This document shows, one piece after another, positions 1 to 11,225 of a stretch of 64,000 nt of DNA. Under the pieces are notes generated by a model. The model made no database searches and was not told the DNA's origin. It was given only the letters and a program-made list of their open reading frames with translations. A program made the translations under genes and the position numbers. The stretch spans positions 7,217,666 through 7,281,665 of the forward strand of contig NC_058164.1 in the NCBI RefSeq assembly GCF_020080835.1, in the 5' to 3' direction. The first letter of the stretch is position 1. Each line of letters starts with the position of its first letter. The DNA is from Cotesia glomerata (lineage: Eukaryota > Arthropoda > Insecta > Hymenoptera > Braconidae).

Positions 1-390
1 AAAGTCTTATGTTTAATGGTGGGTCTGAAGCTCAGGTGTTAAAAGAAGAATTCAGGCAGCATTTTAGAAATATATCACGTATAATGGACTGTGTAGGATG
101 CGATAAATGTAAATTATGGGGTAAATTACAAGTACACGGCGTTGGGACAGCATTAAAAGTATTGTTCTCCGGAAAATTTGACACGTGGTCGTCTACGCTA
201 AACAATATAGATAGAAAACAATTTTATCTTGATAGAAGTGAAATAGTTGCTTTAATTAATGGTTTTGGAAGGTAAATACTATTTATAATTACTTGGATAA
301 AAAATATTTATAAATAATAATAAAATTTTATTTTTTAGATTGTCCGAGAGTATATTCGAATTGGAGAACTTCCGAAAAATGATGAGATAA
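1..390 (+). CDS. Ero1: ERO1 endoplasmic reticulum oxidoreductin, C-terminal end (partial)
   Basis: This is the 3' end of ERO1, the FAD enzyme of the ER lumen that reoxidises protein disulfide isomerase and so drives disulfide formation. The first exon runs in from outside the window and ends at 271 (donor GTAAAT). The last exon is 339-390 and ends in TAA. The translation contains RNISRIMDCVGCDKCKLWGK, the conserved Cys-X2-Cys region next to the active site, then GVGTALKVLF, EIVALINGFGR and the family's usual tail ELENFR. The splice joins AG to A, giving GRLSESIFELENFRKMMR-stop. The first exon is open upstream of the first ATG (Ser-Leu), so that ATG is internal and not the start. Family assignment is firm. 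Only about 100 C-terminal residues are visible. Confidence 0.93.
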
Positions 391-1550
391 TTCCATCCAA
401 GAAAAAAAAATTTTTCCATAACCTAGTAAAAGATACATCACATAAAAATACACAAAAAAGATATTAAATCAAATCCATAGTAATTAAGTTCTATTAATAT
501 ACAAGTATAAAAAATAATTTATTTAATATACTATAAGTTATAATAACATTATCTGTCAGGATTTAATTTAAAAATCTTTAACTTTTACGATATTGATATT
601 TTTAAATTAATGAAAAGAAACAATTTTTTGAACACAATACAAAATTTGGAGGATTTTTAAAAGAAAAAATTTAATTAAAATAATTATTTTCCGTATAATT
701 ATCATACTATATCTACTGACTGTATAAAACTACACTCTTCCGATTTAAATCTTTTGATACCAAAATCTTTACACAAATTTATTTTTATATATGAATACAA
801 TAACGATAAGTTTCTTAATAACAAAGGAACATATATTATTAATAATAATTGCAGTAACTTGGGATAATTACAGTGTAATTGATCTTAAATATTCATCTCA
901 ACTTCTACATTATTTATAAGTAAATTTATTATTGTAACTCCTGATTCTATCTGTGATAAGTAATTTGTTTGTCCAATAGCTTTGTGTTTTTTGATGTAAC
1001 AATAGTACGTATAGGTTTCTATTACAGGTAGAATTTTAATTGAATTTTTTCCTTTACTTATTTAATTCTGAGTAGTTTCAAACAATGTATTTTTAATCAT
1101 CGCTGTCTAATTATCGGTACAATATTTATACACAATTCATATATTTTTTGTTATTATTTTCTTTTTGTTTAAGTTTTAAAGAATTAATTTATTAATGTCA
1201 AATTATTGAAATATATCTTACAATATTGTAATTAAAAACTCATTTTTTCAATATATTATTATAAAAAATCCTTAAAAAATAATTTTAATGACCACAATAA
1301 TTCTTGATTGTAATACAGTTTGTTTTAATAATTAAACATGTAATTTTTCAATTTTTGCCGCATTTTTTATTCATCGGCGCAAAAAATTATTCCCAATTCT
1401 ATTCCTCAGTTCATAACCTTAAATTTATGGACATATATATTTTGTGTTATAAACATATTCCATATACCTATATATGTATCACAGATGTATGTATATATAA
1501 AAATAGAAATATATGTCTTAGTAGGAATAGGACATGTCAAAAATTTTGCG
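391..1550. other. Intergenic between ERO1 and Cul5
   Basis: About 1.16 kb of AT-rich DNA between two genes on the same strand. It must hold the ERO1 3' UTR and the Cul5 promoter and 5' UTR. An 88-codon open stretch at 1304-1570 has no recognisable protein and only overlaps the true Cul5 start codon. I see no repeat or RNA gene here. Confidence 0.6.
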
Positions 1551-4500
1551 ATGGCCGGATTGAAGGTTAGTTTGTAATTAAATAAACATGTTCTGCGATA
1601 AATAACTAATCGACGATAAATAACAAAAATATGGTAAATATTTTATTTTAAATTTAATTTATTAAATAGTTAACAAACATTGATCATCTTAAAAATCTTT
1701 ATGTTTACCCGCAACTTATCTCATTTAAGATTGTTAAAAAAATCAATTAATAAAATTTTTTTAATAAAATTAATTGAATTGTTTTTTAATTTTTGGGGTA
1801 TAAAAAAACTATTTTCAAATACAGTGATATAATTTTAATTTTCATAAATCAGAATTCCATGCATAGTGGTAATAATGTAAACTTTTCAATTGTTCATTCT
1901 CATTGTTGTAAACAACAATTGACTGATTAAACACTTTATTAAATGATTAATTTTTCAGGATCCCAAAAGTCAGTTACCATTTGAAGAAAAATGGCCATCT
2001 ATGCGGCCGATAATATTAAAATTATTGAAACAAGAGCCAGTAACGCAAGGAGAATGGCAGGATTTATTTTATTCCATTTACACTGTCTGTCTTTGGGACG
2101 AAAAAGGCGCTCAAAAAATGCGAGATGCTTTAAAAGAAGATATTATGGACTTTATAAAACAAGCACAACAAGTAAGTCGTTTTTTATATTTCTAATTACT
2201 GTAATTTTTAAATCACATAAAGCAAAAAAAATTAATTCAGCAAATTAGCATTCTTTGGTTTAATGTAAAACGGAGCAAAATATTAGAGTAATTCAGACAG
2301 CATTTCAATTTATAAATTAAAATCTATTTAAAAGTTTTAAAATAATAAAATTTTACCGCATTAAATGTACTCATTTATTCAATATTAAATTATTTACAGC
2401 GAGTCTTAGCGCATCAAGAAGAACAAGCACTGCTAAAAGCCTACATACAAGAATGGAGAAAATTTTTCACCCAGTGTAATTATCTACCGACACCTTTTCG
2501 TCAATTAGAATCATCATTAGCCGGAAAAACTAGTAGTGGTGGTTCTGGTGTGCAAAAAAAAGCTCAAGCTGAGGAAAGCCTCGTTAGAAAAGTAAGTCAA
2601 TATTAAATTAACCATATATTTTTTAAATTTATTAATTAACAAAATAAAATAATTATAATTATTTTTAACAGATGATGTTAGATAGTTGGAATCAAAGTAT
2701 ATTCATCGATATAAAACAGAGACTACAAGACTCAGCAATGAAACTAGTGCGAGCCGAAAGAAATGGAGAAGCATTTGACTCTCAATTAGTAATAGGTGTA
2801 CGTGAGTCATATGTAAATCTCTGTTCGAATCCCAATGATAAACTGCAGATTTATCGGGAAAATTTTGAAGCTGCGTACATCGAAACTACTCAGTCATTTT
2901 ATTGGATAAAAGCACCAGAGCAGTTACACGCACACGGTGTCGAGCACTATATGCGTTACGCGGAAGCTAAACTTCGGGAAGAAGAACTACGTGCACAAAA
3001 GTATTTAGAACCCAATAGTTCCAGTGTACAATTATTGACAGACTGCTGTGTCAAAGTACTCGTAGCAACTTTTAAAGCTGCCATTTTAGGGGAATGCCCG
3101 CGAATGATTCGTACTCATCAAACAGAGAGTAAATAGTTTTTATTTGTTAATAATAACTATAATTTAATTTTAACTAATGATTAAGTATTATCTTCATCTG
3201 TAATGTTTTTTAGAGCTGCGTTTGATGTTGAAATTGATGGACCGAGTACCTGATGGAGTTGGACCGATGTTAAAAGATCTGGAAGACCATATTTCGAGTG
3301 CAGGACTTGCAGACATGATGGCAGCTGTCGACGTAATTACTCAGGACTCGGAAAAATATGTCGAGAGATTATTAGAACAGTTTCGTAGATTTTCAAAACT
3401 AGTTAAAGAAGCTTTTGACGATGATCCGCGCTTTTTGACAGCTAGAGATAAAGCGTACAAACTGGTCGTAAACGATGCGACGGTGTTCAGACTAGAATTG
3501 CCGTCAAAGCAGCCTCCGGGAGCGACTACCGTTGTTGTAAACAGTAAACCTAATAATAATAACAGCGGGCTGCCGGAGTCAAAGTGTCCAGAGTTGTTGG
3601 CTAATTACTGTGATATGTTACTTAGAAAAACTCCACTTAGTAAAAAGCTCACGTCTGATGAAATTGAAAGTAAACTACGTGATGTGGTAAATTTTATTAA
3701 TTTTTTTACAATTGATGTATTGTTAAATTAATTATCAAATTTTATAATATTTAATACTTTTGATGTTAATTCTAGCTACTAGTGTTGAAGTATGTTCAAA
3801 ACAAAGACGTATTTATGCGCTATCACAAAGCACATTTAACGCGCAGATTAATTCTCGACACATCAGCGGATTCTGAAAAGGAAGAAAACATGGTTGAGTG
3901 GTTGCGAGAAGTTGGAATGCCTGCAGATTATGTTAACAAATTAGCGAGAATGTTCCAGGATATAAAGGTGTCTCAGGATCTTAATCAGCAGTTTAAAGAG
4001 CAGTGTCGTGCAGCTATTGCTGACAGTATAAATATTAAAATATTAAATGCTGGCGCGTGGGCGAGAGGCAGTGAAAGAGTTACCGTCAGCTTGCCATTAC
4101 AACTAGAAGATTATATTCCAGAGGTTGAGGAGTTTTATAAGAAAAAACACAATGGAAGGAAACTTCAGTGGTACCACCACATGTCTAATGGCACTGTAAG
4201 TAATTTTTAACGCAGCGTGTTAGCATGATAGCGTTTACAATTTCTAATTAATTCTTCTCAAACTTAACATACTTTTTCTATCGATAAAGACCAAGGTTAA
4301 GTTTAAATATGAGCTTAATCGGGCGAGTAGTTTGGAAATTGCAGGATTTTGAAATTTTGAAAATCGTAAAAATTGATGTTTTTATCACTTCAACTTACTG
4401 GTGTAATTACTGAACTAGACAAGATATTGAAGTTCGGTAAATTGCATCGTAAAGCTCTTTTATTAAGCTCTAATTTTCACTCTCTAGAAGTGGTAATAGC

Positions 4501-5571
4501 CTCAATATTACTCATTTTAGAGTTCGTTCAAAGAAACAGTTTTACTGTTACAGACGTTTTATAATTTTTGGCTGTATTTTAGTATAAACATGATGTAGAT
4601 TTAAATTAATGCTTAAATTTTTTTTTTAATCAATTAATTAAGTTATATATTATTAATTATTATTAATATCATGTTATAAAAAATAAATTTTCCTTACTTG
4701 AGAGATCTACTACCATTTCGGCTGCCAAATGGCCTTTTTTATTTTATTATTTACTTTAAAAAAAGTTTGATATTTTATAATTGAATAAATTATGGGTTTA
4801 TTGTTTTAGTTAACATTTTCAAATGAAGTCGGACGTTTTGATGTTGACGTTACGACATTTCAAATGGCCGTCCTTTTTGCCTGGAACCAACGTCCAAGGG
4901 ATAAAGTATCTTATGAAAATCTTCAACTAGCAACAGAGTTACCTGATCCAGAGTTAAGACGTACATTGTGGTCACTTTGTGCTTTTCCGAAATTAAAAAG
5001 GCAATTAGTGTTAGTCGATCCGCCAGCTTGCAGCCCTAAAGATTTTTCTCATAATTCTAAATTTTGGGTTAATCAGGAATTTGCTATCATGTAAGTTTTA
5101 TGATTAATTTATTCAATTAACACTTACATAATATATTAATTTATTTATTCAAATGGTAGAAAAAATGGTAAGCTTCAAAAAAGAGGGAGAATAAATTTAA
5201 TTGGAAGATTACAATTGTCTACGGAACGAAGTAAAGAAGAAGATAATCAATGTATTGTTCAACTTAGGATATTACGAGTTCAGGTAATTTTTTTTTCCAA
5301 TTATAAATTATTAAAATTTATTTATTGTTAAAGCTTAGAAGTTACGAGATAATTAATTATTATTTAAAAATTGCAGGAAGCTATAATTAAAATTCTGAAG
5401 ATGAGGAAAAAAATAACAAACGCTCAGTTACAAACAGAATTAGTAGATATTCTAAAAAATATGTTTTTGCCGAGTAAAAAAATGATTAAAGAACAAATCG
5501 AATGGCTTATCGAGCATAAGTACATCAAGAGACACGAAGACGATATCAACACATTCGTGTACATGGCATAA
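1551..5571 (+). CDS. Cul5: Cullin-5, scaffold of CRL5 ubiquitin ligases
   Basis: Nine coding exons: 1551-1565, 1959-2171, 2400-2591, 2672-3128, 3214-3686, 3776-4195, 4810-5090, 5160-5283 and 5377-5571. They join into a 789-residue frame, close to the 780 of human CUL5. Cullin-5 is the scaffold that binds the Elongin B/C-SOCS-box adaptor at its N-terminus and Rbx2 at its C-terminus. Visible blocks are KWPSMRPIILKLLKQE near the start, LVIGVRESYVNLCSNP, the cullin-homology core DVFMRYHKAHLTRRLI and GMPADYVNKLARMFQDIKV, and the C-terminal winged helix with the neddylation-site region IIKILKMRKK and the ending INTFVYMA. The five-codon first exon (MAGLK) is the natural start, because exon 2 continues in frame as DPKSQLPFEEKWPSM. 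All joins are GT-AG with phases that fit. Confidence 0.95.
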
Positions 5572-7785
5572 CTCAATAATTCATTTTTTCTATTATTTCT
5601 GTAACGAATTATATATATTTTTATAATATTAATATGAAACAAAGATGATAAATAATAAAACAAAGCTCGGTAAGTAAAACAAACGATAGCAATGTTTAGA
5701 TAATAATTTAACCGATTCGTCTGTTAAATATTTGTATAAAAATAATGAAGTTAATGTAATTTTCTTTAATTATTTTTGGTTTCATTTTACTAATTAATGC
5801 CAGATCATATCAAGCTAGGTTGATAACAAAAAATTATCAAATTTTTTAGATCTGAAATTCAATTTTTGACAGAAAACTTGTCGTGAATAAAAAAATAATA
5901 CATGTTATAAAGTTACAACAATCGCATCAACATAATGTTTTGTAAACTTTGAGTTAATTAATTGAAGATGTAATCTTTTGGTAATTATAAACATTTTCTT
6001 GATAAATTTGTCAACCGACAGTACTCAGGCCTTCCAGTGTCGTCAATTTAGATAAAATCAAGACGGCCTAACTTATTTATAAAAATGTAACATTTTGGAT
6101 AAAATAATTATCAAGATAAAAATAAATTTTTTTTGTCATTCTAATATTAGTCTTTATTCTTTTGCATTAATAACTTCTTTTAGAACATCCTAGGAAACAT
6201 AGGATAATTGAAAATGTAATTTATAAATAAATTAACAGACAATTAGATTTCTTATACACTTTATATTTGATTTCATTTAATTACAATTTCAACAGTCGAT
6301 AATCTTCTGATAACAATAAATCCACACAAATGGACTGGTTCTTAACGACTTGAAAAAAAAAAAAACAATCAATTTAATAATTGATAATTTTAAATTCAGC
6401 GCATCTTTGTTTCAAGAATAAATAATTTATGATGCCTCTTTGTTTGTACATAATCATGTTAACTTACATGTGTGTACATAAACAAATATGTAACACATTT
6501 CACACACGCATACATATAATTACATAAATCTTCATTTTTATTTTCATTTTGTCTTAACATTTTGAGTGTATATATTTTTGAAAGAAATTATTTTCATTCA
6601 GGATGTACCAGACATCCAAATCACACATTTTGCTGGAATTCACATTAACATCAATGCCTATTTAAGTAGATAAATAGATTGTAAACTATCTATTATATTT
6701 AGAGTTTTTAATTTTATTTTTATTTCTGTATTTAGATTTATTTAAGATTTAAGATACAGTCAACATTGATAATTTTAAAGAGTAGATCATCAAAATTTAG
6801 CAGTAGTTATAGCGAACTTTGATATCAATTTGATGATAATTACACGAAAATCTTTACTTCAATGCTTGAGTATGCGAATAATTTCTTCATCTCTGAGTAT
6901 TTATAAATTATGCAGTACTCGCATAATTTAATGATAATTTATTAAGTTACAATTAGCCTTTTCAATTCGATGTCTTGAGCATAAGCTTGATAATTTTTCC
7001 TCTACATATGTATTTTTTTTTTTTTTTTAATTTTTAAATGATCATTTAAAATTTTACATAGATTTACATAGAGCTAGAGATAATTAGAAGCATAACAGTG
7101 AATGTCCTTTAATTGGGGTTCCTGATTACAGCCAAAATGATTTTAAGCACAAAACATCAAAGATCTTATTATAATTATGCTTACATTTTTAGTTTTTTTT
7201 TTTTTTTTTTTTTTCAATTAACTTGTTCATCAATAAATATTTATAATGAATACCATCGGAATTTTGATATAGTATTTTATGATCAAATCTTTGGTCTCAT
7301 TATTATCTTTTATCATAAACTCAGTAGCCTACTTTATTATTATTTTGTTGCATGTTTGATTCCTATTTACGAACAGTAGTCATAAAATTGACTGTTACTT
7401 TAGCGTAGTTATAAGTTACAATAATGAGCATAAGAGATTCTTTCATTGAGACACCGTATTATTATTTTTAAACGAAGAAAAAACAAGTAGATATATCTGA
7501 TAGTTGAATTGACTTATTTCATTTATTTTAAATAGTTTTAATTGATTTACCTTATTTGAATACTGAGACGTGTCCACACACTCACATAAAAATGTATTTG
7601 TGAATTAACAGCATTTATTATTTAGTGGAATTTATTTGTTGTTGCATTGAACAATTAACAATTTATCGTGGCTTGTTAACTGTTTTTATGCATGATATCT
7701 TGTAGCTTTTTTTTTATAATATCACTTGGATGGATTGTTAACAATTTATAGCCATCGTGGACGACACTTACCCTTTGATTATTAT
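5572..7785. other. Intergenic between convergent Cul5 and RCAN
   Basis: 2.2 kb of AT-rich sequence where the two genes' 3' ends face each other. AATAAA at 5654-5659, about 83 bases after the Cul5 stop, is a plausible poly(A) signal. A T-run lies near 7193-7214. Short open frames here match nothing I recognise, and I see no transposon. Confidence 0.55.
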
Positions 7786-10378
7786 TTAGTGTTCCGGACA
7801 ACGTGTATGTTGTATAGGGAGTTTTTTTATTGGGTTTTCAGAGGAATTTTCACATACGTGCACGACTATTCCTGGTTGTCCGGACCCACCTGGATGTATT
7901 TCATGAGTTCCTCCTGCAAATATTTTATTTATTTTTACTTTCTACAGTGTATTAGTTTTTTTTTTTATAATTTAAGCTCTGAAATATCTAATAGCTCAAA
8001 AAAAAAAATACAATAATAATTATCGATAATATAATTAAGAGGACCCGGTGGTCTAGCGGCCTAAAATTTAAGCTATTTTAAAAAATTTTATTTCTATGTG
8101 AAGGTAGTGACTAATGCTTTCAAATTATTTTACACTTATTCTATTACTTATCAACTACATAAAAATGAAAATCAAAACAAAAAAAAATTTTTTTTTTTTA
8201 ATTAGAAAAATGGCGCTGAAGTTCCCCTTTGAAAAAAAATGGACTTGACTGGTGGAGGTAGATTGATCTCTACCTCTGATCTGAAATTAAAAAATATGAC
8301 TGATTTTTAATTAGTATAAGTATAGTTATCGACGATACTAGAATGAAAAGAAAAAAATATTTGACAAAATGGCGCGTAGTTAAAAATATTTTTTGAAAAC
8401 GAATTTCAGATTTTTACTTTAAACTACGCGCCATTTTTTTTCATTCTAGTATCGACGATAACTATACTTACACTAATTAAAAATCAGTCATATTTTTTAA
8501 TTTCAGATCAGAGGTAGAGATCAATCTACCTCCACGATTCAGGTCCATTTTTTTTCAAAGGGGAACTTCAGCGCCATTTTTCTGATTTAAAAAAAATTTT
8601 TTTTTTGTTTTGATTTTCATTTTTGTGTAGTTGATAAGTAATAGAATAAGTGTAAAAAAAATTTGAAAGCATTAGTCATTCCCTTCATATAGAAATAAAA
8701 TTTTTGAAATAGCTTAAATTTTAGGCCGCTAGACCACCGGGTCCCCTTAAGGAAATTCGAGCGAATCTAATGTAAAAAATAATTTCCAACTTTGAGCTTT
8801 GAAATTAAGTATACGTATAAATAAATACGTAATTTGATTAATCCCAAAATTTAAAAAAGATTCACCGTTTAGTTACTTAGATATTAAATTTAAAAAATCA
8901 CATATTTTATCTTCTTATACACGGGCTCTTATGGCGGACAGACTTTTGTCGAGACTTGAATTATTTTTTTCAATATTAACCTCCCAATTTTAACGTATAA
9001 AAAACTATATACAAGAAACTTGGGTTATTGCAAAATATAAAAACAATTTAATAATAATGTATTACCGATATAATTTTTGAAATATTTAAAGTCAAATTTT
9101 ATGTTTGTAACTTGTTTATCGTCAGCCATTTATTCAAATAAAGATTTGACAACATCGCGTCAACAGCTGAGAAAAAAGAAAAGGATAGAAATATAGTTAC
9201 AGAGAGAAAAATGTTTAACTCACACACTCATCCATGTCTCAGTTATGGGTATAATCAAACGCGCTATTGCCAAATCTGTTTATTTATTCCGGCAAGTAAT
9301 AAATACCAAAGTCATTTTATTACTTTACTTTATTAAATAAGTAAAACTTATAAATTATTAAATTGTTTAAGTTATTTTAAATTAAAATAAAGAATTTTGA
9401 CGAATATTGGGAAAACTAAAATTAAAAAAAAATTTTAACATTATTTTGACTCATTAGTTACGCTCGAACTTCCTTAAGATTTAAGATTTAAGTTTATTAA
9501 TGCCAAGGCACAGGCCAAATGGAAAATCTTAATCTGTACTTTTATGACTTCAACTATTGAGTCAATTAATGGTAAAATAAAAAACTTAAAAAAATTAATT
9601 AATACCTGGTGATAAATTTGCAATAGCTGCTAATAAATCATGATTAACTAGTGGTTCATCCTCAGGTCTAGGTGCCCATCCAACTGGTGGTGATGCTGGA
9701 GGCGAAATTAAGAACTGTTTTGTTAATGCTGGTGGATGAAGATGCCGATCTTCGATATCTATACAAAATTAACCATTTTAATAAATAGAATAATGATTAA
9801 TTATTTTTTTTTTTTTTTTTCATCAGTAAAAATTATTTTTTTAAAGACAATTACAAACCTATTGGCGTAACAGGCTGAGCAAAATAACAATTTATATTTG
9901 TATCCCCAAATTTAGCTTGGTGTAACTGTATCCTCGCATGAGCAGCAGCACTTGGTAAATTGTAATTCACCCTCATTCTTCTGAACGATTTGAAGTATTG
10001 AAACGACGCGTTTTCGCCAAACTGTTTAAACAATTCTTCAATTTCAGCCTGTAAATAGTCATCAAATAAAATAAAAATCACAAATTTTTTGTCTGTGTTA
10101 CAGTAGTAAATAATATAAAATAAATAAACAGTTACCTTAAGTTCATTAGATTTAAACACACGTGGATCTACATTTGTTACAATAACAGACGTAGGTAAAT
10201 CCTCATCGTGCACCAGCTCATCAAGAGACCTCGTATTCGTCCGATCTTTATCTTCTTCGAACTCGAGTTCCAGTTGCTGATAGTTGGGGTGTAAATTTGG
10301 TAGACCATCGACTTCATTGATAATTATATTTTCATATTTTTCTTCCTCGTCCCCCAAAGCTGGTTCACGCTGATCCAT
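7786..10378 (-). CDS. sra: Calcipressin (regulator of calcineurin), RCAN/sarah family
   Basis: Four exons on the minus strand: 10378-10136, 10048-9859, 9758-9606 and 7913-7786, giving 237 residues. Calcipressins bind the phosphatase calcineurin and tune Ca2+ signalling. The N-terminal half is the RRM-like domain (SVIVTNVDPRVF, then QFGENASFQYFKSFRRMRV and ARIQLHQ). The family signature FLISPPASPP lies at about residues 160-169, followed by WAPRPEDEP. The last exon was found 1.7 kb away and ends in PGIVVHVCENSSENP, matching the family's VVVHVCE block. All joins are GT-AG and the phases fit (exon 3 ends P-G, exon 4 starts GA). The last intron holds a 708-bp palindromic element. The tail ends shortly after VVHVCE, so the vertebrate-type PEYTPI ending is not seen. 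The gene starts 3.3 kb from divergent Xmas. Confidence 0.92.
8039..8746. mobile_element. 708-bp fold-back element with TTAA flanks, in the last RCAN intron
   Basis: Nearly the whole element is one inverted repeat: the left arm (from GAGGACCCGGTGGTCTAGCG) reappears reverse-complemented up to 8746, and the arms meet near 8395. TTAA sits on both sides (8035-8038 and 8747-8750), as in piggyBac-type target duplications. Because TTAA is self-complementary, it could also belong to the terminal repeats. No transposase is encoded, so it is non-autonomous. Confidence 0.8.
9485..9545 (-). mobile_element. LINE 3'-end relic
   Basis: A short stretch in the last RCAN intron (TTTATTAATGCCAAGGCAC, then GGCCAAATGG) is very similar to 42308-42345. 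There the same motif ends a minus-strand retrotransposon fragment that still has a reverse-transcriptase tail. Here only the extreme 3' end survives. Confidence 0.45.
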
Positions 10379-11225
10379 ATTTTACTTGTCAACAAATAAA
10401 TCTACACAAAAATATTGATTGCACTAATCAACGAATATAATATCAAGCTGTCAGAAAAAATGGAAGTTGTTTGTAAACAAATGGAACAAATGCTGAATCT
10501 GAATAAGACTAAAAACATATTAACACGCGTAAAAAAATTATTTTTAAACTCTCATTTATCAAGTAAGACGTACAATTAAATGTCTAAATAAAAAAAAAAT
10601 AATTGTGAAAGAGTTGACGTATTTTAATTGACTGGTTACTGAGGAAGTATGTAATAAATAAGTTTTTTACTGCTATTGTTATTGTTATTACCTTTTGATA
10701 TATACTCGTATTTAACAATCAACAATTCAATACCTTTTGAATATCACTATTACATACGATAATGATGCTATAATAATAATAACAGTAGTAATAATAATAA
10801 TAATAATAAATAATACTAGTGAATTGTTTTGATCTTTTGCAATCAAAAGTCAATTCCACTTATTAACATTCAGTTAAAATCTTTGATTACTTGAACATTG
10901 TTAATTATTATTTTTATATCAACAATTACTTAATATTTTTCAGTGTGTATATATACACTTACATCACTTATACATAAAAGATAAATAATGACGAATGAGA
11001 GAGAAAGCGTGAGCATGAAAATTATTACGATGACGTCATTGTCATAGTCGATAAAATAGATTCTTTTGAAAATAATTTTTTTTTTTAGAATTTTTTTCGT
11101 GGTCAAAATTGCGCAGCTGTGAAAATTTTATTGTTTTTAAAAATGAAAATTTTTTTGTCTCTAAATTAACACTTTAAATTATTTTAAAAAACACTTAGAA
11201 GGATGAGTGTAAATTCAGCCGACAA
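10379..11225. other. RCAN upstream region
   Basis: AT-rich sequence in front of the RCAN start codon. It contains a (TAA)n-type microsatellite near 10768-10808 and, at 11031-11038, a perfect TGACGTCA palindrome, the consensus CREB/ATF site. Whether that site works is unknown. No coding signal is visible. Confidence 0.5.
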
